A stretch of DNA of 64,000 bases from Erythrobacteraceae bacterium WH01K (GCA_027941995.1 CP115966.1:1054001-1118000), one strand, 5' to 3'; shown: positions 1 to 9,363, counted from the stretch's first letter. Numbers and translations are program-made. The notes: a model not told the origin generated them from the sequence alone.

Positions 1-2177
1 GGCATGAAGGGGTGGAGCATGACCAGGATCTGGTCCAGCGCCCAACCGGCGACGGCGCGCGTTTCGGTGGCCGCATCTTCGCTTGCACCTTCTGCGAACA
101 CGGGCTTGATCAGTTCCAGGTACCAGTCGCAGAACCGGTCCCATACGAAGTGGTAGATCGTGTTGGCAGCGGCATCGAAGCGCAGGTCCGCCATGGCCTC
201 GTCCAGCTTGCGGACGGTTTCGGAAACCTCGCCGATGATCCACTGGTTGGCGGCAAGCCGGGCCTGCGGAGCCTCCAGCGTGTCGCTCGCACCGATGCCG
301 TTGGACTGGCAGAAGCGGGTGGCGTTCCACAATTTCGTCGCGAAGTTGCGGTAGCCCTCGACCCGCTTGTCATCCATCTTGATGTCGCGGCCCTGGCTTT
401 CCATCGCCGCCATGAAGAAGCGCAGCGCATCGGCGCCGTACTGGTCGATCAGGCCCAGCGGGTCGACGACATTGCCCTTGGACTTGCTCATCTTCGAGCC
501 GTCTGCCGCGCGTACCAGCCCGTGCAGGTACAGCCGCGGCCACGGCGCCTGCCCCGTGTTGTAATTGCCCATCATCATCATCCGCGCATCCCAGAAGAAC
601 AGGATGTCGAAGCCGGAGACGAGCAGGCTGTTGGGATAGTGCTTCTCGGCAAGCGCGGTCTTCTCCGGCCAGCCGAGCGTGGCTGAGGGCCACAGAGCGC
701 TGGAGAACCACGTGTCGAGCACGTCGGAGTCCTGCGTAAGAGCGACGCCTTCGCCTGCCTGAGCCTGCGCGTCGGCTTCGGACAGCGCGACATAAACTTC
801 GCCATCGTCGCCATACCATGCGGGGATCCGGTGCCCCCACCAAAGCTGGCGGCTGACGCACCACGGCTGGATGTTCTCCATCCAGTTGAAGAACGTCTTC
901 TCCCACGTCTTGGGGACGATCTCGACCTCGCCCGATTTCACCTGCGCAATGGGTTTCTCGGCGAGCTTCGCGGCATCGACATACCACTGGTCGGTCAGCC
1001 AAGGTTCGATCACCACGCCGCCGCGGTCGCCGAAGGGCGTCGCGATCTGGCGCGGCTCGGCGTCCATCTCGACATCTTCGCCCTTCTTCGTCTTCGCCTT
1101 GTGCGGGATGAGGTGGCCGCTTTCCTTCAGGCGCTTGACCACCAGTTCGCGGGCGCCGTCGCCTTCGCCGGCGATTTTCTCTGCGCGGAAACGGTGGAGG
1201 CCGATGAATTCGTCCGGCACCAGCCCGTCGGCGGTCTGGCAGACATTGGCCTCGCTATCGAGCATGTTCAGCATGTCGGCAGGCGCGATACCGGCGCGCT
1301 TGCCGACCTCGAAATCGTTGAAATCGTGGCCCGGCGTGATCTTCACCGCGCCGCTGCCGAGTTCGGGATCGGCGTGTTCGTCGGCCACGATGGGCACGCG
1401 GCGGCCAGTGATGGGCAGGATCACGTGCTTGCCCACGACGCTGGCATAGCGTTCGTCTGTCGGATGCACGGCCACCGCCATGTCGGCCAGCATCGTCTCG
1501 GGCCGGGTGGTCGCCACCTCTATGTAATCGCGCCCATCTGCCAGCGCGACGCCGTCTTCCAGCGGATAGCGGAAGTGCCAGAAACTGCCGGCGATCGTCT
1601 GCGTCTCGACTTCCAGGTCGGAAATCGCGGTCTTCAGCTTGGGGTCCCAATTCACCAGCCGCTTGTCGCGGTAGATGAGGCCGTCATTATAGAGATCGAC
1701 GAAGGTCTTCAGCACCGCGTTCGAGAAATGCTCGTCCATGGTGAACTGTTCGCGCGACCAGTCCATCGAACAACCCAGTCGGCGCAGCTGGCGCGTGATC
1801 GTGCCGCCGCTTTCCTCCTTCCATTCCCAGACTTTCTTCACGAAGTCTTCGCGGCTGTAATTCGTGCGCTTGTCCCCTTTGGCCTCCAGCTGGCGCTCGA
1901 CCACCATTTGCGTGGCGATGCCGGCATGGTCGGTCCCCACGACCCACAGCGCGTCCTTGCCCCGCATCCGTTCGTAACGGATCACGATGTCCTGCAACGT
2001 ATTGTCGAGCGCGTGGCCGATATGGAGCGAGCCGGTCACGTTCGGCGGAGGATTGACGATCGTATAGGGTTCCGCGTCCGGGCGGTCCGGGCGGAAGAGG
2101 CCGTTTTCTTCCCAATGGGAATACCAGCGCGCCTCGATGGAGGCGGGATCGAACGTGGTGGGCAAGGATGAAGTCAT
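1..2177 (-). CDS. valS: valyl-tRNA synthetase, 3' end cut off by the window
   Basis: Class I aminoacyl-tRNA synthetase that charges tRNA-Val in the cytoplasm. Read on the minus strand from the ATG at 2177, the product begins [19 protein letters not shown]. It carries the HIGH motif within [15 protein letters not shown] (about residues 44-58) and KMSKS around residue 560, followed by the start of the anticodon-binding domain ([13 protein letters not shown]). About 725 residues are visible. ValRS proteins are usually near 900, so the missing part is the C-terminal helical and coiled-coil region. The editing domain lies between the two motifs and contains [10 protein letters not shown]. There is no stop codon before the window edge. 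Identification is secure. Confidence 0.97.
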   Translation of the reverse strand, partial: MTSSLPTTFDPASIEARWYSHWEENGLFRPDRPDAEPYTIVNPPPNVTGSLHIGHALDNTLQDIVIRYERMRGKDALWVVGTDHAGIATQMVVERQLEAKGDKRTNYSREDFVKKVWEWKEESGGTITRQLRRLGCSMDWSREQFTMDEHFSNAVLKTFVDLYNDGLIYRDKRLVNWDPKLKTAISDLEVETQTIAGSFWHFRYPLEDGVALADGRDYIEVATTRPETMLADMAVAVHPTDERYASVVGKHVILPITGRRVPIVADEHADPELGSGAVKITPGHDFNDFEVGKRAGIAPADMLNMLDSEANVCQTADGLVPDEFIGLHRFRAEKIAGEGDGARELVVKRLKESGHLIPHKAKTKKGEDVEMDAEPRQIATPFGDRGGVVIEPWLTDQWYVDAAKLAEKPIAQVKSGEVEIVPKTWEKTFFNWMENIQPWCVSRQLWWGHRIPAWYGDDGEVYVALSEADAQAQAGEGVALTQDSDVLDTWFSSALWPSATLGWPEKTALAEKHYPNSLLVSGFDILFFWDARMMMMGNYNTGQAPWPRLYLHGLVRAADGSKMSKSKGNVVDPLGLIDQYGADALRFFMAAMESQGRDIKMDDKRVEGYRNFATKLWNATRFCQSNGIGASDTLEAPQARLAANQWIIGEVSETVRKLDEAMADLRFDAAANTIYHFVWDRFCDWYLELIKPVFAEGASEDAATETRAVAGWALDQILVMLHPFM

Positions 2178-2329
2178 GTGTGTCGGGCTCGCTGATGCTC
2201 GCTGTCGGGACCGGAACCGGAATTGGATGGCGCGGCTTTGCCAGCGCCCGATAACGGGTGCAAGCACAACGGTTTTCTGTGTCAATTCCCCTTGTGGCAG
2301 CGAAAGAATGGAAGCATAGATTCCCGAAG

Positions 2330-3442
2330 ATGCGGGAATGGGCACAACTTCAGGTCGACACGGGCGATGACGGGGCGCAGCGCGTGGCCGTATCGGGCCC
2401 GCTGACGATTTCCTCCATCGCCCTGATCGACAGCCAGTTCCGCGCTCTGGAAGGCGACGTCGCCTCCATCGACCTGTCCGGCGTGACCGATATGGACACG
2501 ATCGGTGCCTGGACCGTGCACCGCGCGTGCAAGCGGCTGGGAACGGAAATCATCGGACCCAGCGACAAGGCAAGCAATCTCATCGAAACGGTGGCTTCCG
2601 CCGCCAGCGACGCCCCCATGGCGCCGGAACGCCTGCCAGTGGTGGAGCGGGTGCTGGTCGAAGTGGGCGACAAGACGCGCAATGCGTGGGCCGGCACGAA
2701 GTCGGTCGTCGGGTTCCTTGGCGCGGTCCTGATCGCGATGAAGGACATCCTTCGCCACCCCAGCCGTTTTCGCACGAAAGCGGTGGTGCACCAGCTGGAA
2801 CTGGTGGGCGTATCCTCGCTCCCCATCATCGGGTTGATGAGCTTCCTGATCGGTATCGTCGTCGCCCAGCAGGGCGCCGCTCAGCTCGCCCAGTTCGGGG
2901 CGGAAACACTGACGATCAACCTCACGGGCCGCCTCGCCACCCGCGAACTGGGTGTGCTGATGACCGCGATCATGGTTGCGGGCCGCTCGGGCAGCGCCTT
3001 TGCCGCGCAGATCGGCACGATGAACCTGACCGAAGAAATCGACGCCATGCGCACCATCGGGGTCGACCCGGTAGAAGCGCTGGTCATTCCGCGTATCTTG
3101 GCCGCAGTGTTCATGATGCTGCTGCTGGGCTTCTTCTCCATCGTCCTGGTGATCGTGGGCGGTGCAACCATCTCCTCCGTGACGCTGGGCATTCCGTTCT
3201 TCACCTTCCTTGAGAGGATCCAGGAAGTCGTGCCGACCTACGATCTGTGGGTTGCGCTGATAAAGGCTCCGGTCTTCGGCCTGATCGTGGCGATGGCAGG
3301 CTGTTACCAGGGCATGCAGGTCGAAGGGAATTCGGAAGAAGTCGGCACCCGCACGACCAAGGCGGTGGTGCAGGCGATCTTCGCGGTCATCGTGCTCGAT
3401 GCATTCTTCGCCGTCTTCTTCACCGAGCTGGGCTGGGCGTGA
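2330..3442 (+). CDS. MlaE-family ABC transporter permease with fused N-terminal STAS domain
   Basis: Inner-membrane permease of a phospholipid/MCE transporter that maintains outer-membrane lipid asymmetry. From the ATG at 2330 it is 370 residues. Residues about 20-85 form a STAS-like domain ([17 protein letters not shown]); in E. coli this role is played by the separate protein MlaB. The rest is the MlaE core with its family marks [27 protein letters not shown] and [12 protein letters not shown], and about five hydrophobic segments. The frame is open upstream, so starts at 2258 (ATG) or 2294 (GTG) are possible. The stop overlaps the ATG of the ATPase gene (TGATG), which implies translational coupling. 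Confidence 0.92.
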   Translation: MREWAQLQVDTGDDGAQRVAVSGPLTISSIALIDSQFRALEGDVASIDLSGVTDMDTIGAWTVHRACKRLGTEIIGPSDKASNLIETVASAASDAPMAPERLPVVERVLVEVGDKTRNAWAGTKSVVGFLGAVLIAMKDILRHPSRFRTKAVVHQLELVGVSSLPIIGLMSFLIGIVVAQQGAAQLAQFGAETLTINLTGRLATRELGVLMTAIMVAGRSGSAFAAQIGTMNLTEEIDAMRTIGVDPVEALVIPRILAAVFMMLLLGFFSIVLVIVGGATISSVTLGIPFFTFLERIQEVVPTYDLWVALIKAPVFGLIVAMAGCYQGMQVEGNSEEVGTRTTKAVVQAIFAVIVLDAFFAVFFTELGWA

Positions 3443-4284
3443 TGTCGGACGAACGCAGCATCGAGGAAATGGACGAAGCCGCCCTCGACGTCATTCCCGA
3501 GCTTTACCAGGGCGAGCATCCCATCGTCGTCGAAGGGCTGGTCAACCAGTTCGGCGACTTCCGCATCCACGACGAGCTGGACCTGAAGGTCAATCGCGGT
3601 GAAATCCTTGGCGTCGTTGGGGGATCGGGCACGGGCAAGTCTGTCCTGATGCGCTCGATAATCGGGTTGCAGACCCCGCGCGCCGGGCGGATCGAGGTGC
3701 TGGGGACGGATGTCACCGCCGCAGAGGACGACGAGGATATCGATATCCGCAGCCGCTGGGGCGTCCTGTTCCAGGGCGGGGCGCTGTTCAGCACACTTAC
3801 GGTAGGCGAGAATGTCGAGGTTCCTCTGAAGCAGTTCTATCCCGAATTGCGGCCCGAACTTCGCAAGCAGATCGCCCGCTACAAGGTGCTGCTGTCGGGA
3901 TTGCCGGAAGAAGCCACCAGCAAGTATCCCAGCGAGCTGTCCGGCGGGATGAAGAAGCGCGCCGGGCTGGCCCGGGCTCTGGCGCTCGACCCGCAGCTCC
4001 TTTTCCTCGACGAGCCTACGGCCGGCCTCGATCCTGTCGGCGCAGCAAAGTTTGACCGCTTGACGCGCGAGCTGGCCGATACGCTTGGCCTGACGGTGTT
4101 CCTCATCACCCACGACCTCGATACGCTGCACGCCATATGCGACCGGGTCGCCGTGCTGGCGGACAAGAAAGTGATCGCGGTGGACTCGATCCCCAATCTG
4201 ATGGCGCTCGACCATCCGTGGATCCAGGAATATTTCAACGGACCGCGTGGCCGGGCAGCTGCGGGCGGGTACGAGAAATCGTGA
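3442..4284 (+). CDS. MlaF-like ABC transporter ATP-binding protein
   Basis: Cytoplasmic ATPase, 280 residues, that powers the MCE lipid transporter. It has Walker A GGSGTGKSV, the ABC signature LSGGMKKRAGLARAL, Walker B LLFLDEPTAGLDP and the switch histidine in LITHDLDTL. An acidic N-terminal stretch of about 30 residues precedes the nucleotide-binding domain. The ATG at 3442 overlaps the permease stop by one base. The order permease-ATPase-MCE protein-lipoprotein is the usual one for these operons. No MlaC-type periplasmic carrier gene is present here. Confidence 0.94.
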   Translation: MSDERSIEEMDEAALDVIPELYQGEHPIVVEGLVNQFGDFRIHDELDLKVNRGEILGVVGGSGTGKSVLMRSIIGLQTPRAGRIEVLGTDVTAAEDDEDIDIRSRWGVLFQGGALFSTLTVGENVEVPLKQFYPELRPELRKQIARYKVLLSGLPEEATSKYPSELSGGMKKRAGLARALALDPQLLFLDEPTAGLDPVGAAKFDRLTRELADTLGLTVFLITHDLDTLHAICDRVAVLADKKVIAVDSIPNLMALDHPWIQEYFNGPRGRAAAGGYEKS

Positions 4285-4343
4285 CTAACATCATGAAACA
4301 GCACAATTGCCAGACCGGCGAGCGACGGGCATAGCAGGGAACG

Positions 4344-5318
4344 ATGGAAACGCGGGCAAATCATCTGTGGGTCGGGGCGGTTACCTTGCTGCTCCTCGCC
4401 GCGCTCGCCGCGGGGATTGTCTGGCTCGCGCGGCTGAACGAAACCAGCCGGCAGGAATATGAAATCCTGTTCGAACAATCGGTCGAGGGTCTCGCTAGGG
4501 GCTCAACCGTGACATATGCCGGCGTGCCGGTGGGACAGGTGCGGGACATCTATCTCGAACCGGCCTCCGACGACCGCAGGGACCGTGTGGGCGTCTTGAT
4601 CGAGATCAACGAGAGCGTGCGGATATTCTCCGACACGGCAGCCACGCTCAGGGCCAGCCTGACGGGCGTATCGACCATCCAGCTCGAACGCCTGACGCGT
4701 GAGGAAGCGCGTGATGCCGGGGTTACGGCGATCTATGTCCTGAACCCGGAAGAGAGCGAGGAACCGCCGCAGATCATCGCGCGCGAAGGCGGTATCGGAG
4801 CGATCCTGGCCAGCGTGCCCGACATCCTCGACAAGACGGAAACCACGGTGGAGCGGCTGAACCAGCTGCTGGCGGTGGAGAACCAGGACCGGATCATGGG
4901 CTTGGTCGACAATACCAGCCGCCTGTCCAACAACCTCGCCGACAGCGCGCCGGAACTGCAGCGCACGCTGCGCCAGATGCAGGGCACGCTGCGGGAGGCG
5001 GAAGGCGCGCTCGCCCAGTTCGAGAATACGCTGGCTTCGGCGGACAGCCTGCTGGGGCAGGAAGGCACCGCGCTGGCGCAGGACCTGCGCACGACGCTTG
5101 GCAGCGCTCGAACGGCAGCGGACAGCCTGGCGTCCACGCTGGAACAGGCCAATCCCGCGATCGAGCAACTCAACAGCTCTACCTTGCCGGCAGCCAACGC
5201 CACCTTGCGCGATCTCCAGTCGACCAGCCGCGCCCTGCGCCAGGTGACCGAACGGATCGAAAGCGAAGGCGCGACCAGCATTATCGGATCGCCCAAATTG
5301 CCGGATTACGAACCGTGA
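4344..5318 (+). CDS. MlaD-type MCE-domain substrate-binding protein
   Basis: 324-residue protein anchored in the inner membrane by a single helix (about residues 10-30, VGAVTLLLLAALAAGIVWLA). It is followed by an MCE domain (about 38-115) with the typical stretch GLARGSTVTYAGVPVGQV. MCE proteins form hexameric lipid-binding rings with the permease. Residues from about 165 on are polar, helical and rich in Q, L, A and D, and probably form a coiled coil or helical needle. This makes the protein longer than E. coli MlaD. It lies 59 nt after the ATPase gene and is nearly contiguous with the lipoprotein gene. Confidence 0.9.
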   Translation: METRANHLWVGAVTLLLLAALAAGIVWLARLNETSRQEYEILFEQSVEGLARGSTVTYAGVPVGQVRDIYLEPASDDRRDRVGVLIEINESVRIFSDTAATLRASLTGVSTIQLERLTREEARDAGVTAIYVLNPEESEEPPQIIAREGGIGAILASVPDILDKTETTVERLNQLLAVENQDRIMGLVDNTSRLSNNLADSAPELQRTLRQMQGTLREAEGALAQFENTLASADSLLGQEGTALAQDLRTTLGSARTAADSLASTLEQANPAIEQLNSSTLPAANATLRDLQSTSRALRQVTERIESEGATSIIGSPKLPDYEP

Positions 5319-5326
5319 GAGTGACC

Positions 5327-5956
5327 ATGACATCCACCCAGACGCAGCAGCAACGTGGTTTGCGCTCGGCAGTATGCGGCTCGCGCGCCCTTCTTGCGGG
5401 ACTCGCCGCCCTGTCGCTCTCCGGCTGCATCAGCATCGGCGGGGAAGCGCCGGAAATGCTGCTGACCCTGACGCCGCAAAGCACGCTTGCCGCGGGCCCC
5501 GGCCCCAGCGGGCAGGCGGCCAGCGCTCTCCTGATCGAGGAACCCGATGCCGAGCAGCGCATCGCGGTTACCCGCGTGCCCGTGCAGGTCGATGGCTCCA
5601 GCGTCGCCTATCTGACCGGTGCGGAATGGGTGGAGCGGCCTGCCCGGCTGTTCCGCCGCCTGCTGGCGGAAACCGTGCGCGCACGCTCGGGCAGGCTGGT
5701 GATGGAGCGCGACGATTCCTCTGTTGTCCCGGGCGAAACGCTGCGCGGAACGCTGCGCCAGTTCGGATATGATGCCGCTGGCCGCAGTGTCACCGTTACC
5801 TTCGACGCAGTGCGCCGGACCCGGGACGGCACGCTGCAGACCCGCCGCTTCACCGCGACGGAACAGAATGTGGAGCCGGGAGGCATCGTCGCCGGGGCGG
5901 CGCTCAACCGCGCTGCGAACCGCGTTGCACAAGAGGTGGCGGACTGGATCGGCTGA
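5327..5956 (+). CDS. ABC-type transport auxiliary lipoprotein (PqiC/ABC_trans_aux-like)
   Basis: Predicted outer-membrane lipoprotein of about 209 residues, with an N-terminal signal and the lipobox LSGC (ALSLSGCISIGG). Family members sit at the end of MCE operons and are thought to receive lipids at the outer membrane. The middle carries a beta-rich domain with the phrase RVPVQVDGSSVAYLTGAEWVERPA, typical of this family. The ATG at 5327 is chosen. An in-frame GTG at 5315 overlaps the preceding stop and is an equally possible coupled start. It is the last gene of the transporter operon; the next gene converges from the minus strand. Confidence 0.85.
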   Translation: MTSTQTQQQRGLRSAVCGSRALLAGLAALSLSGCISIGGEAPEMLLTLTPQSTLAAGPGPSGQAASALLIEEPDAEQRIAVTRVPVQVDGSSVAYLTGAEWVERPARLFRRLLAETVRARSGRLVMERDDSSVVPGETLRGTLRQFGYDAAGRSVTVTFDAVRRTRDGTLQTRRFTATEQNVEPGGIVAGAALNRAANRVAQEVADWIG

Positions 5957-6001
5957 CGTAAGCCGGGCTGGTTCCTGCGAACAGGGCGGGGCTTGTCGCC
6001 T

Positions 6002-6697
6002 TTATGCCTTCAGGAGTTCGAGGAAGCGGAAGGCGGTCAGAAACGCCTGTTTCTTTTCCTCGCGCACTGCCTCTGCCTCTGCATCGCGGCCCCAGATTTC
6101 CGCCTGCATGTCTTCTTCAAGATTGGCTGCATTCCACAGCGCGGCCGGATCGGCCCCGTCCTCCAGCGCATTCAGGGCCACGCACAGCGATGCGGCCAGC
6201 GATGCGAGGGTGAGGGTGGCAGCCAGCGTGAACGGGTCCAGTTCATCGAGCCGGCGGCGCAGCGCCGCCATCGTCGCATCAGGCTGGCGGGCATGGACGA
6301 TGCCGGCCACGCGTTCGAATGCGATATTTTCCCTGGACTCAAGCGCCGTGACCAGCGGTTCCCAGATCGTATCCTGCCGCCGGGCCAGCGCTTCGCCCGG
6401 TGCGGAGCGATAGCAGAGCGTATCCGTCTCGGCGAAAGCCAGTGCTTTCGAGACGGCGTCTTCCTCTCCGCTCGCCACGCGGTCGATGGAAAAATCGGTC
6501 AGGTCGCGAAGGGGAAAGCTGCGAGGGTCGATGTCCTCGCCCTGTGCGGACCATTCCGCCGCCATAGCCTCCGCCAGCGCCCGGCTCGGAACGATCTGCG
6601 GATTGAGCGCCTGTGTCTTGACGGCCCGGCCATCGAGGATGACCTGCCAGCCGCCCTCGGCCTGCAGCACATCCGTCTCGCTCCAGAAACGTTTCAT
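6002..6697 (-). CDS. ATP12-family F1-ATPase assembly chaperone
   Basis: 231-residue protein of the ATP12 family. The mitochondrial member chaperones the F1 alpha subunit during ATP synthase assembly, and alphaproteobacteria keep an orthologue. Family-typical segments are VILDGRAVKTQA near residue 20, AMAAEWSAQGEDIDP near 50 and LCYRSAPGEALARRQDTIWEPL in the middle. The ATG at 6697 overlaps the stop of the upstream membrane-protein gene (ATGA). An earlier in-frame start would only add an unconserved leader. It is the last gene of the crcB operon and converges with the MCE operon. No ATP synthase genes are in the window. Confidence 0.93.
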   Translation of the reverse strand: MKRFWSETDVLQAEGGWQVILDGRAVKTQALNPQIVPSRALAEAMAAEWSAQGEDIDPRSFPLRDLTDFSIDRVASGEEDAVSKALAFAETDTLCYRSAPGEALARRQDTIWEPLVTALESRENIAFERVAGIVHARQPDATMAALRRRLDELDPFTLAATLTLASLAASLCVALNALEDGADPAALWNAANLEEDMQAEIWGRDAEAEAVREEKKQAFLTAFRFLELLKA

Positions 6698-6903
6698 GAG
6701 TCCAGTTTCTTCCACTGGCGCGTCAGGAACCACGGCAGGGCGAAGAACTCGGCAGCGCCAAGCACCACCAGCGCATAACCGATCAATGGTTCGTCGATCA
6801 GGCGCCCCGATACGATCGTGACGCCGAGCAGCACCATGACGACCGCAATCACGCGGATGCCGGTCAGCTGGAAATGGCGGCGGCGGGCTTCGTCCTCGGT
6901 CAC
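6694..6903 (-). CDS. small two-helix membrane protein of unknown function
   Basis: 69-residue protein read from a GTG at 6903 that overlaps the stop of the HAD gene (GTGA). A TTG 15 nt upstream is also in frame. A polar, basic N-terminus (TEDEARRRHFQLTG) is followed by two hydrophobic helices (about residues 17-32 and 40-60) and a basic end QWKKLDS. I do not recognise a named family. Its place between HAD phosphatase and ATP12 genes with 4-nt overlaps on both sides shows that it is a real, translated operon member. A cytoplasm-facing N-terminus is guessed from the charges only. Confidence 0.75.
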   Translation of the reverse strand: MTEDEARRRHFQLTGIRVIAVVMVLLGVTIVSGRLIDEPLIGYALVVLGAAEFFALPWFLTRQWKKLDS

Positions 6904-7577
6904 TTCCCCGCTCCGCAAATCAGTCGGTACAGTTGACCGGCGTCCCCCGCGATGTCCGACGCGCCGGCGTCCAGCAGAGTGGCGGTGTCGTGATAGCCCC
7001 AGGATACGCCTATGGCCCGGACATCGGCCGCGCAGGCCATCTCCATGTCATAGAGCGTGTCGCCGATCATCACCGTGTTTTCCGGCTCGGCAAGCGTTTC
7101 CTCCATGGCCGTGCGCAGCATGGTGGGATCGGGCTTGGACGGATGACCGTCTGCGGTCTGCAGGCTGTCGAAGCTGTCTGTCAGGCCGTGCGTCTGAAGG
7201 CAGTGCTCCAGGCCGCGCCGGGACTTGCCGGTCGCGACCGCCAGGCTCCACCCCTCGGCCCTGAGTCGCTCCACCAGTTCGGCGATGCCTGCAAAAAGTG
7301 GCTCCGCCACTTCACCGCGTTCGCGCGCTTCGCGGAAAGACGTCTTGTACCTTTCGACGATGGCCGCGACTTCGCTGTCGGCCAGACTGGGCGCAAGATG
7401 GCGCACGGCATGGGGCAGGCTCAGCCCGACGATCTGGCGTATGCTCTGGCGGGAAGGCGGGGCGATCCCGGCGGCCCCGAAGGCGGCTTCCATCGCATCG
7501 CAGACAGGGGCCTGCCCGTCGACCAGCGTACCGTCGCAATCGAACACGGCGAGGCGGACGGGCGCATCGCTGCTCAC
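6900..7577 (-). CDS. HAD-IA phosphatase (phosphoglycolate phosphatase-like)
   Basis: 225-residue haloacid dehalogenase-superfamily hydrolase with a C1 cap. Motif I is VFDCDGTLVDG near the N-terminus (nucleophile and acid/base aspartates), motif II is AVATGKSRRG, the motif III lysine is in HPSKPDPTML, and motif IV is VMIGDTLYDMEMA. Substrate cannot be told from sequence; phosphoglycolate or pyrophosphate-like compounds are common in this subgroup. The start is the GTG at 7577, which overlaps the pseudouridine synthase stop (GTGA). A longer frame runs further upstream but only mirrors the neighbour. Confidence 0.9.
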   Translation of the reverse strand: MSSDAPVRLAVFDCDGTLVDGQAPVCDAMEAAFGAAGIAPPSRQSIRQIVGLSLPHAVRHLAPSLADSEVAAIVERYKTSFREARERGEVAEPLFAGIAELVERLRAEGWSLAVATGKSRRGLEHCLQTHGLTDSFDSLQTADGHPSKPDPTMLRTAMEETLAEPENTVMIGDTLYDMEMACAADVRAIGVSWGYHDTATLLDAGASDIAGDAGQLYRLICGAGK

Positions 7578-8809
7578 CGCTTGCGACCTTTCGGGCCCGC
7601 GCCGGGCTTGCCGCCCGCTTTCGCCGGTCTGCCGCCGCTCTTCTTGCCGAGTTTTCGCTGGGGTGCTGCTTTGCCCGAATCCTTGCCGGTTCTGCGGGCA
7701 CGGCGTTCCCCGCGCTGGCTCTTGCGGTACTGCTTGGCATGGGCCTTGGCGGCCTGCTTCTTCTCTGCCGGGGTGCGTTCGGTGATGTCCTCGCGCAGAG
7801 GCGCCGCATCGCTCAGCGCGATGTCGAAGCCCAGCTGCTCCATCGTGGCGGCGAAATGTTCCGGCAGGTCGGCAGTCACATCCAGCTTGCCGCCGCGTCC
7901 GCCCTTCTGTCCGCCGCTGCCCTGTCCCGGTTCGGAAATGATCAGGCGGCGCGCATGGAGATGCATCTTGCGGCTGACGCTGCCGGTCAGGAAAGCATCC
8001 TGCCCGCCATACTTGCCGTCGCCCACGATGGGATGGCCCATGGCCGCCATGTGGACGCGCAGCTGGTGGGTTCGGCCCGTCAGCGGTTCCAGTTCGACCC
8101 AGCACGCCTTGTTGCCGGCCTTCTCAACGACGCGGTACCGGGTCTTGGCAGGCTGGCCGTTTTCCTCGTCCACATGCATCTTCTCGCCGCCGGTGCCCGG
8201 CTGCTTTGCCAGTGGCGCGTCGATCTCGCCTTCTTTGAGTTCCGGCACGCCGACGACCAGCGCCCAGTAGACCTTCTTCGCGCTGCGGCCCGAAAACCGC
8301 TTGGAATAGCTCGCCGCCGCGCCCGGTGTGCGGGCGATCAGAAGGACGCCGCTGGTATCCTTGTCCAGCCGGTGGACAAGGCGGGGGCGGATGTCGTCGT
8401 CTTCGGGCGCAAAGGCATCCAGCAGGCCGTCCACGTGCCGCGTCGTCTTGCTGCCGCCCTGCGTCGCCAGGCCGGGCGGCTTGTTCAGGACGATGGCGGT
8501 CTTCGTCTCGCGGATGACCATCGCTTTTGCCTGCTCGATGTCGGCGGCGGAGAGGGGGCGTTTTTCGCGCGGCTTGCGGCCTGTATCCTCGCCGCCCGGG
8601 GGGACGCGCAGGACTTGCCCGGCGGTCAGGCGGTCGTCGGGTTTCGCCCGCGCTCCATCGACGCGGACCTGCCCGGTGCGGGCCCAGCGCGACACGGTGT
8701 TGAAGCCGACCTGCGGCAGGTTGCGCTTGAACCAACGGTCGAGACGGATGCCGTCATCGTCTTCGCCAACGGTGAACTGGCGGACCTGGTCGGAGGATTT
8801 GGGTGTCAC
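7574..8809 (-). CDS. RluC/RluD-family 23S rRNA pseudouridine synthase with basic C-terminal tail
   Basis: 411-residue pseudouridine synthase. Residues about 10-70 are an S4 RNA-binding domain (IRLDRWFKRN... GQVRVDG). The catalytic motif is HRLDKDTSG at 146-154 with Asp149. Later come GRTHQLRVHMAAMGHPIVGD and KMHLHARRL. The last about 75 residues are almost all Lys, Arg, Ala, Gly and Pro, a tail absent from E. coli RluC and likely to bind RNA non-specifically. The target uridines cannot be told from this. GTG start at 8809 overlaps the crcB stop (GTGA). Confidence 0.93.
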   Translation of the reverse strand: MTPKSSDQVRQFTVGEDDDGIRLDRWFKRNLPQVGFNTVSRWARTGQVRVDGARAKPDDRLTAGQVLRVPPGGEDTGRKPREKRPLSAADIEQAKAMVIRETKTAIVLNKPPGLATQGGSKTTRHVDGLLDAFAPEDDDIRPRLVHRLDKDTSGVLLIARTPGAAASYSKRFSGRSAKKVYWALVVGVPELKEGEIDAPLAKQPGTGGEKMHVDEENGQPAKTRYRVVEKAGNKACWVELEPLTGRTHQLRVHMAAMGHPIVGDGKYGGQDAFLTGSVSRKMHLHARRLIISEPGQGSGGQKGGRGGKLDVTADLPEHFAATMEQLGFDIALSDAAPLREDITERTPAEKKQAAKAHAKQYRKSQRGERRARRTGKDSGKAAPQRKLGKKSGGRPAKAGGKPGAGPKGRKR

Positions 8810-9228
8810 GATACGGCCCTCATCACGGTCAGCCCGAACAGCAGGCCGCTGATGCCGAGCGAGAAGGACAGAACGGCATAGAGCCCTGCGATGGCGAACT
8901 GCCCGCGCTCTATCAACAGGACCATCTCCAGGCTGAACGCGCTGAAAGTCGTGAAGCCGCCGAGCAATCCAACGCCCAGCAAAAGGCGCAAATTCTCGGC
9001 ATTCGTCCCGCCAGCGCCCGCGCCGCTGCGGGCCAGCCAGCCTGCAAGCAGGCCCATCGCCACGCTGCCGGCGGCGTTCACCGCCAGCGTCGCCCACGGG
9101 AACACACCCATCGCCTGCGGACCGAGCGCGCCGGTCATCCAGCGCCCCGTCATGTAACGAAGGACAGCACCCGCCGCCCCGCCAAGGGCGACGTGCAGAG
9201 TTGCGGCAAGGGTGGGAAGGGTCGACAT
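8806..9228 (-). CDS. crcB: CrcB/Fluc fluoride channel
   Basis: 140-residue inner-membrane protein with four hydrophobic segments. It carries the Fluc signature GFTTFSAFSLEM (about residues 99-110) and an N-terminal GGAAGAVLRY. Fluc proteins form dual-topology dimers that export fluoride. It is the first gene of a minus-strand operon and is followed by the pseudouridine synthase with a GTGA overlap. No fluoride riboswitch motif was seen upstream. Confidence 0.95.
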   Translation of the reverse strand: MSTLPTLAATLHVALGGAAGAVLRYMTGRWMTGALGPQAMGVFPWATLAVNAAGSVAMGLLAGWLARSGAGAGGTNAENLRLLLGVGLLGGFTTFSAFSLEMVLLIERGQFAIAGLYAVLSFSLGISGLLFGLTVMRAVS

Positions 9229-9334
9229 TTGTGCAACGGCCCTTAACGTCTGTGCGGCCTGCTGGCCATGGAATTTCGCGTCACATGCCAGCGGGAAGGG
9301 TGGCTGAGGTCTCTAGGCCGAAATTCCTGCACCC

Positions 9335-9363
9335 TTGCCCCCGCACCCTGTTTTGGGTATAGA
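9335..9363 (+). promoter_or_regulatory. candidate sigma-70-type promoter for rpsU
   Basis: TTGCCC at 9335-9340, a 17-bp spacer, and TATAGA at 9358-9363. Spacing is ideal and both hexamers are close to consensus. This would give rpsU a leader of roughly 105-110 nt. It is the best promoter match in the 249-bp gap between the divergent crcB and rpsU genes. Rest of gap: no other feature seen. Confidence 0.5.

Noticed and set aside
9229-9334. Fluoride riboswitch upstream of crcB
   Set aside because: Read on the minus strand, no conserved GGNGAUGG-type core with pairing CGCC was found.
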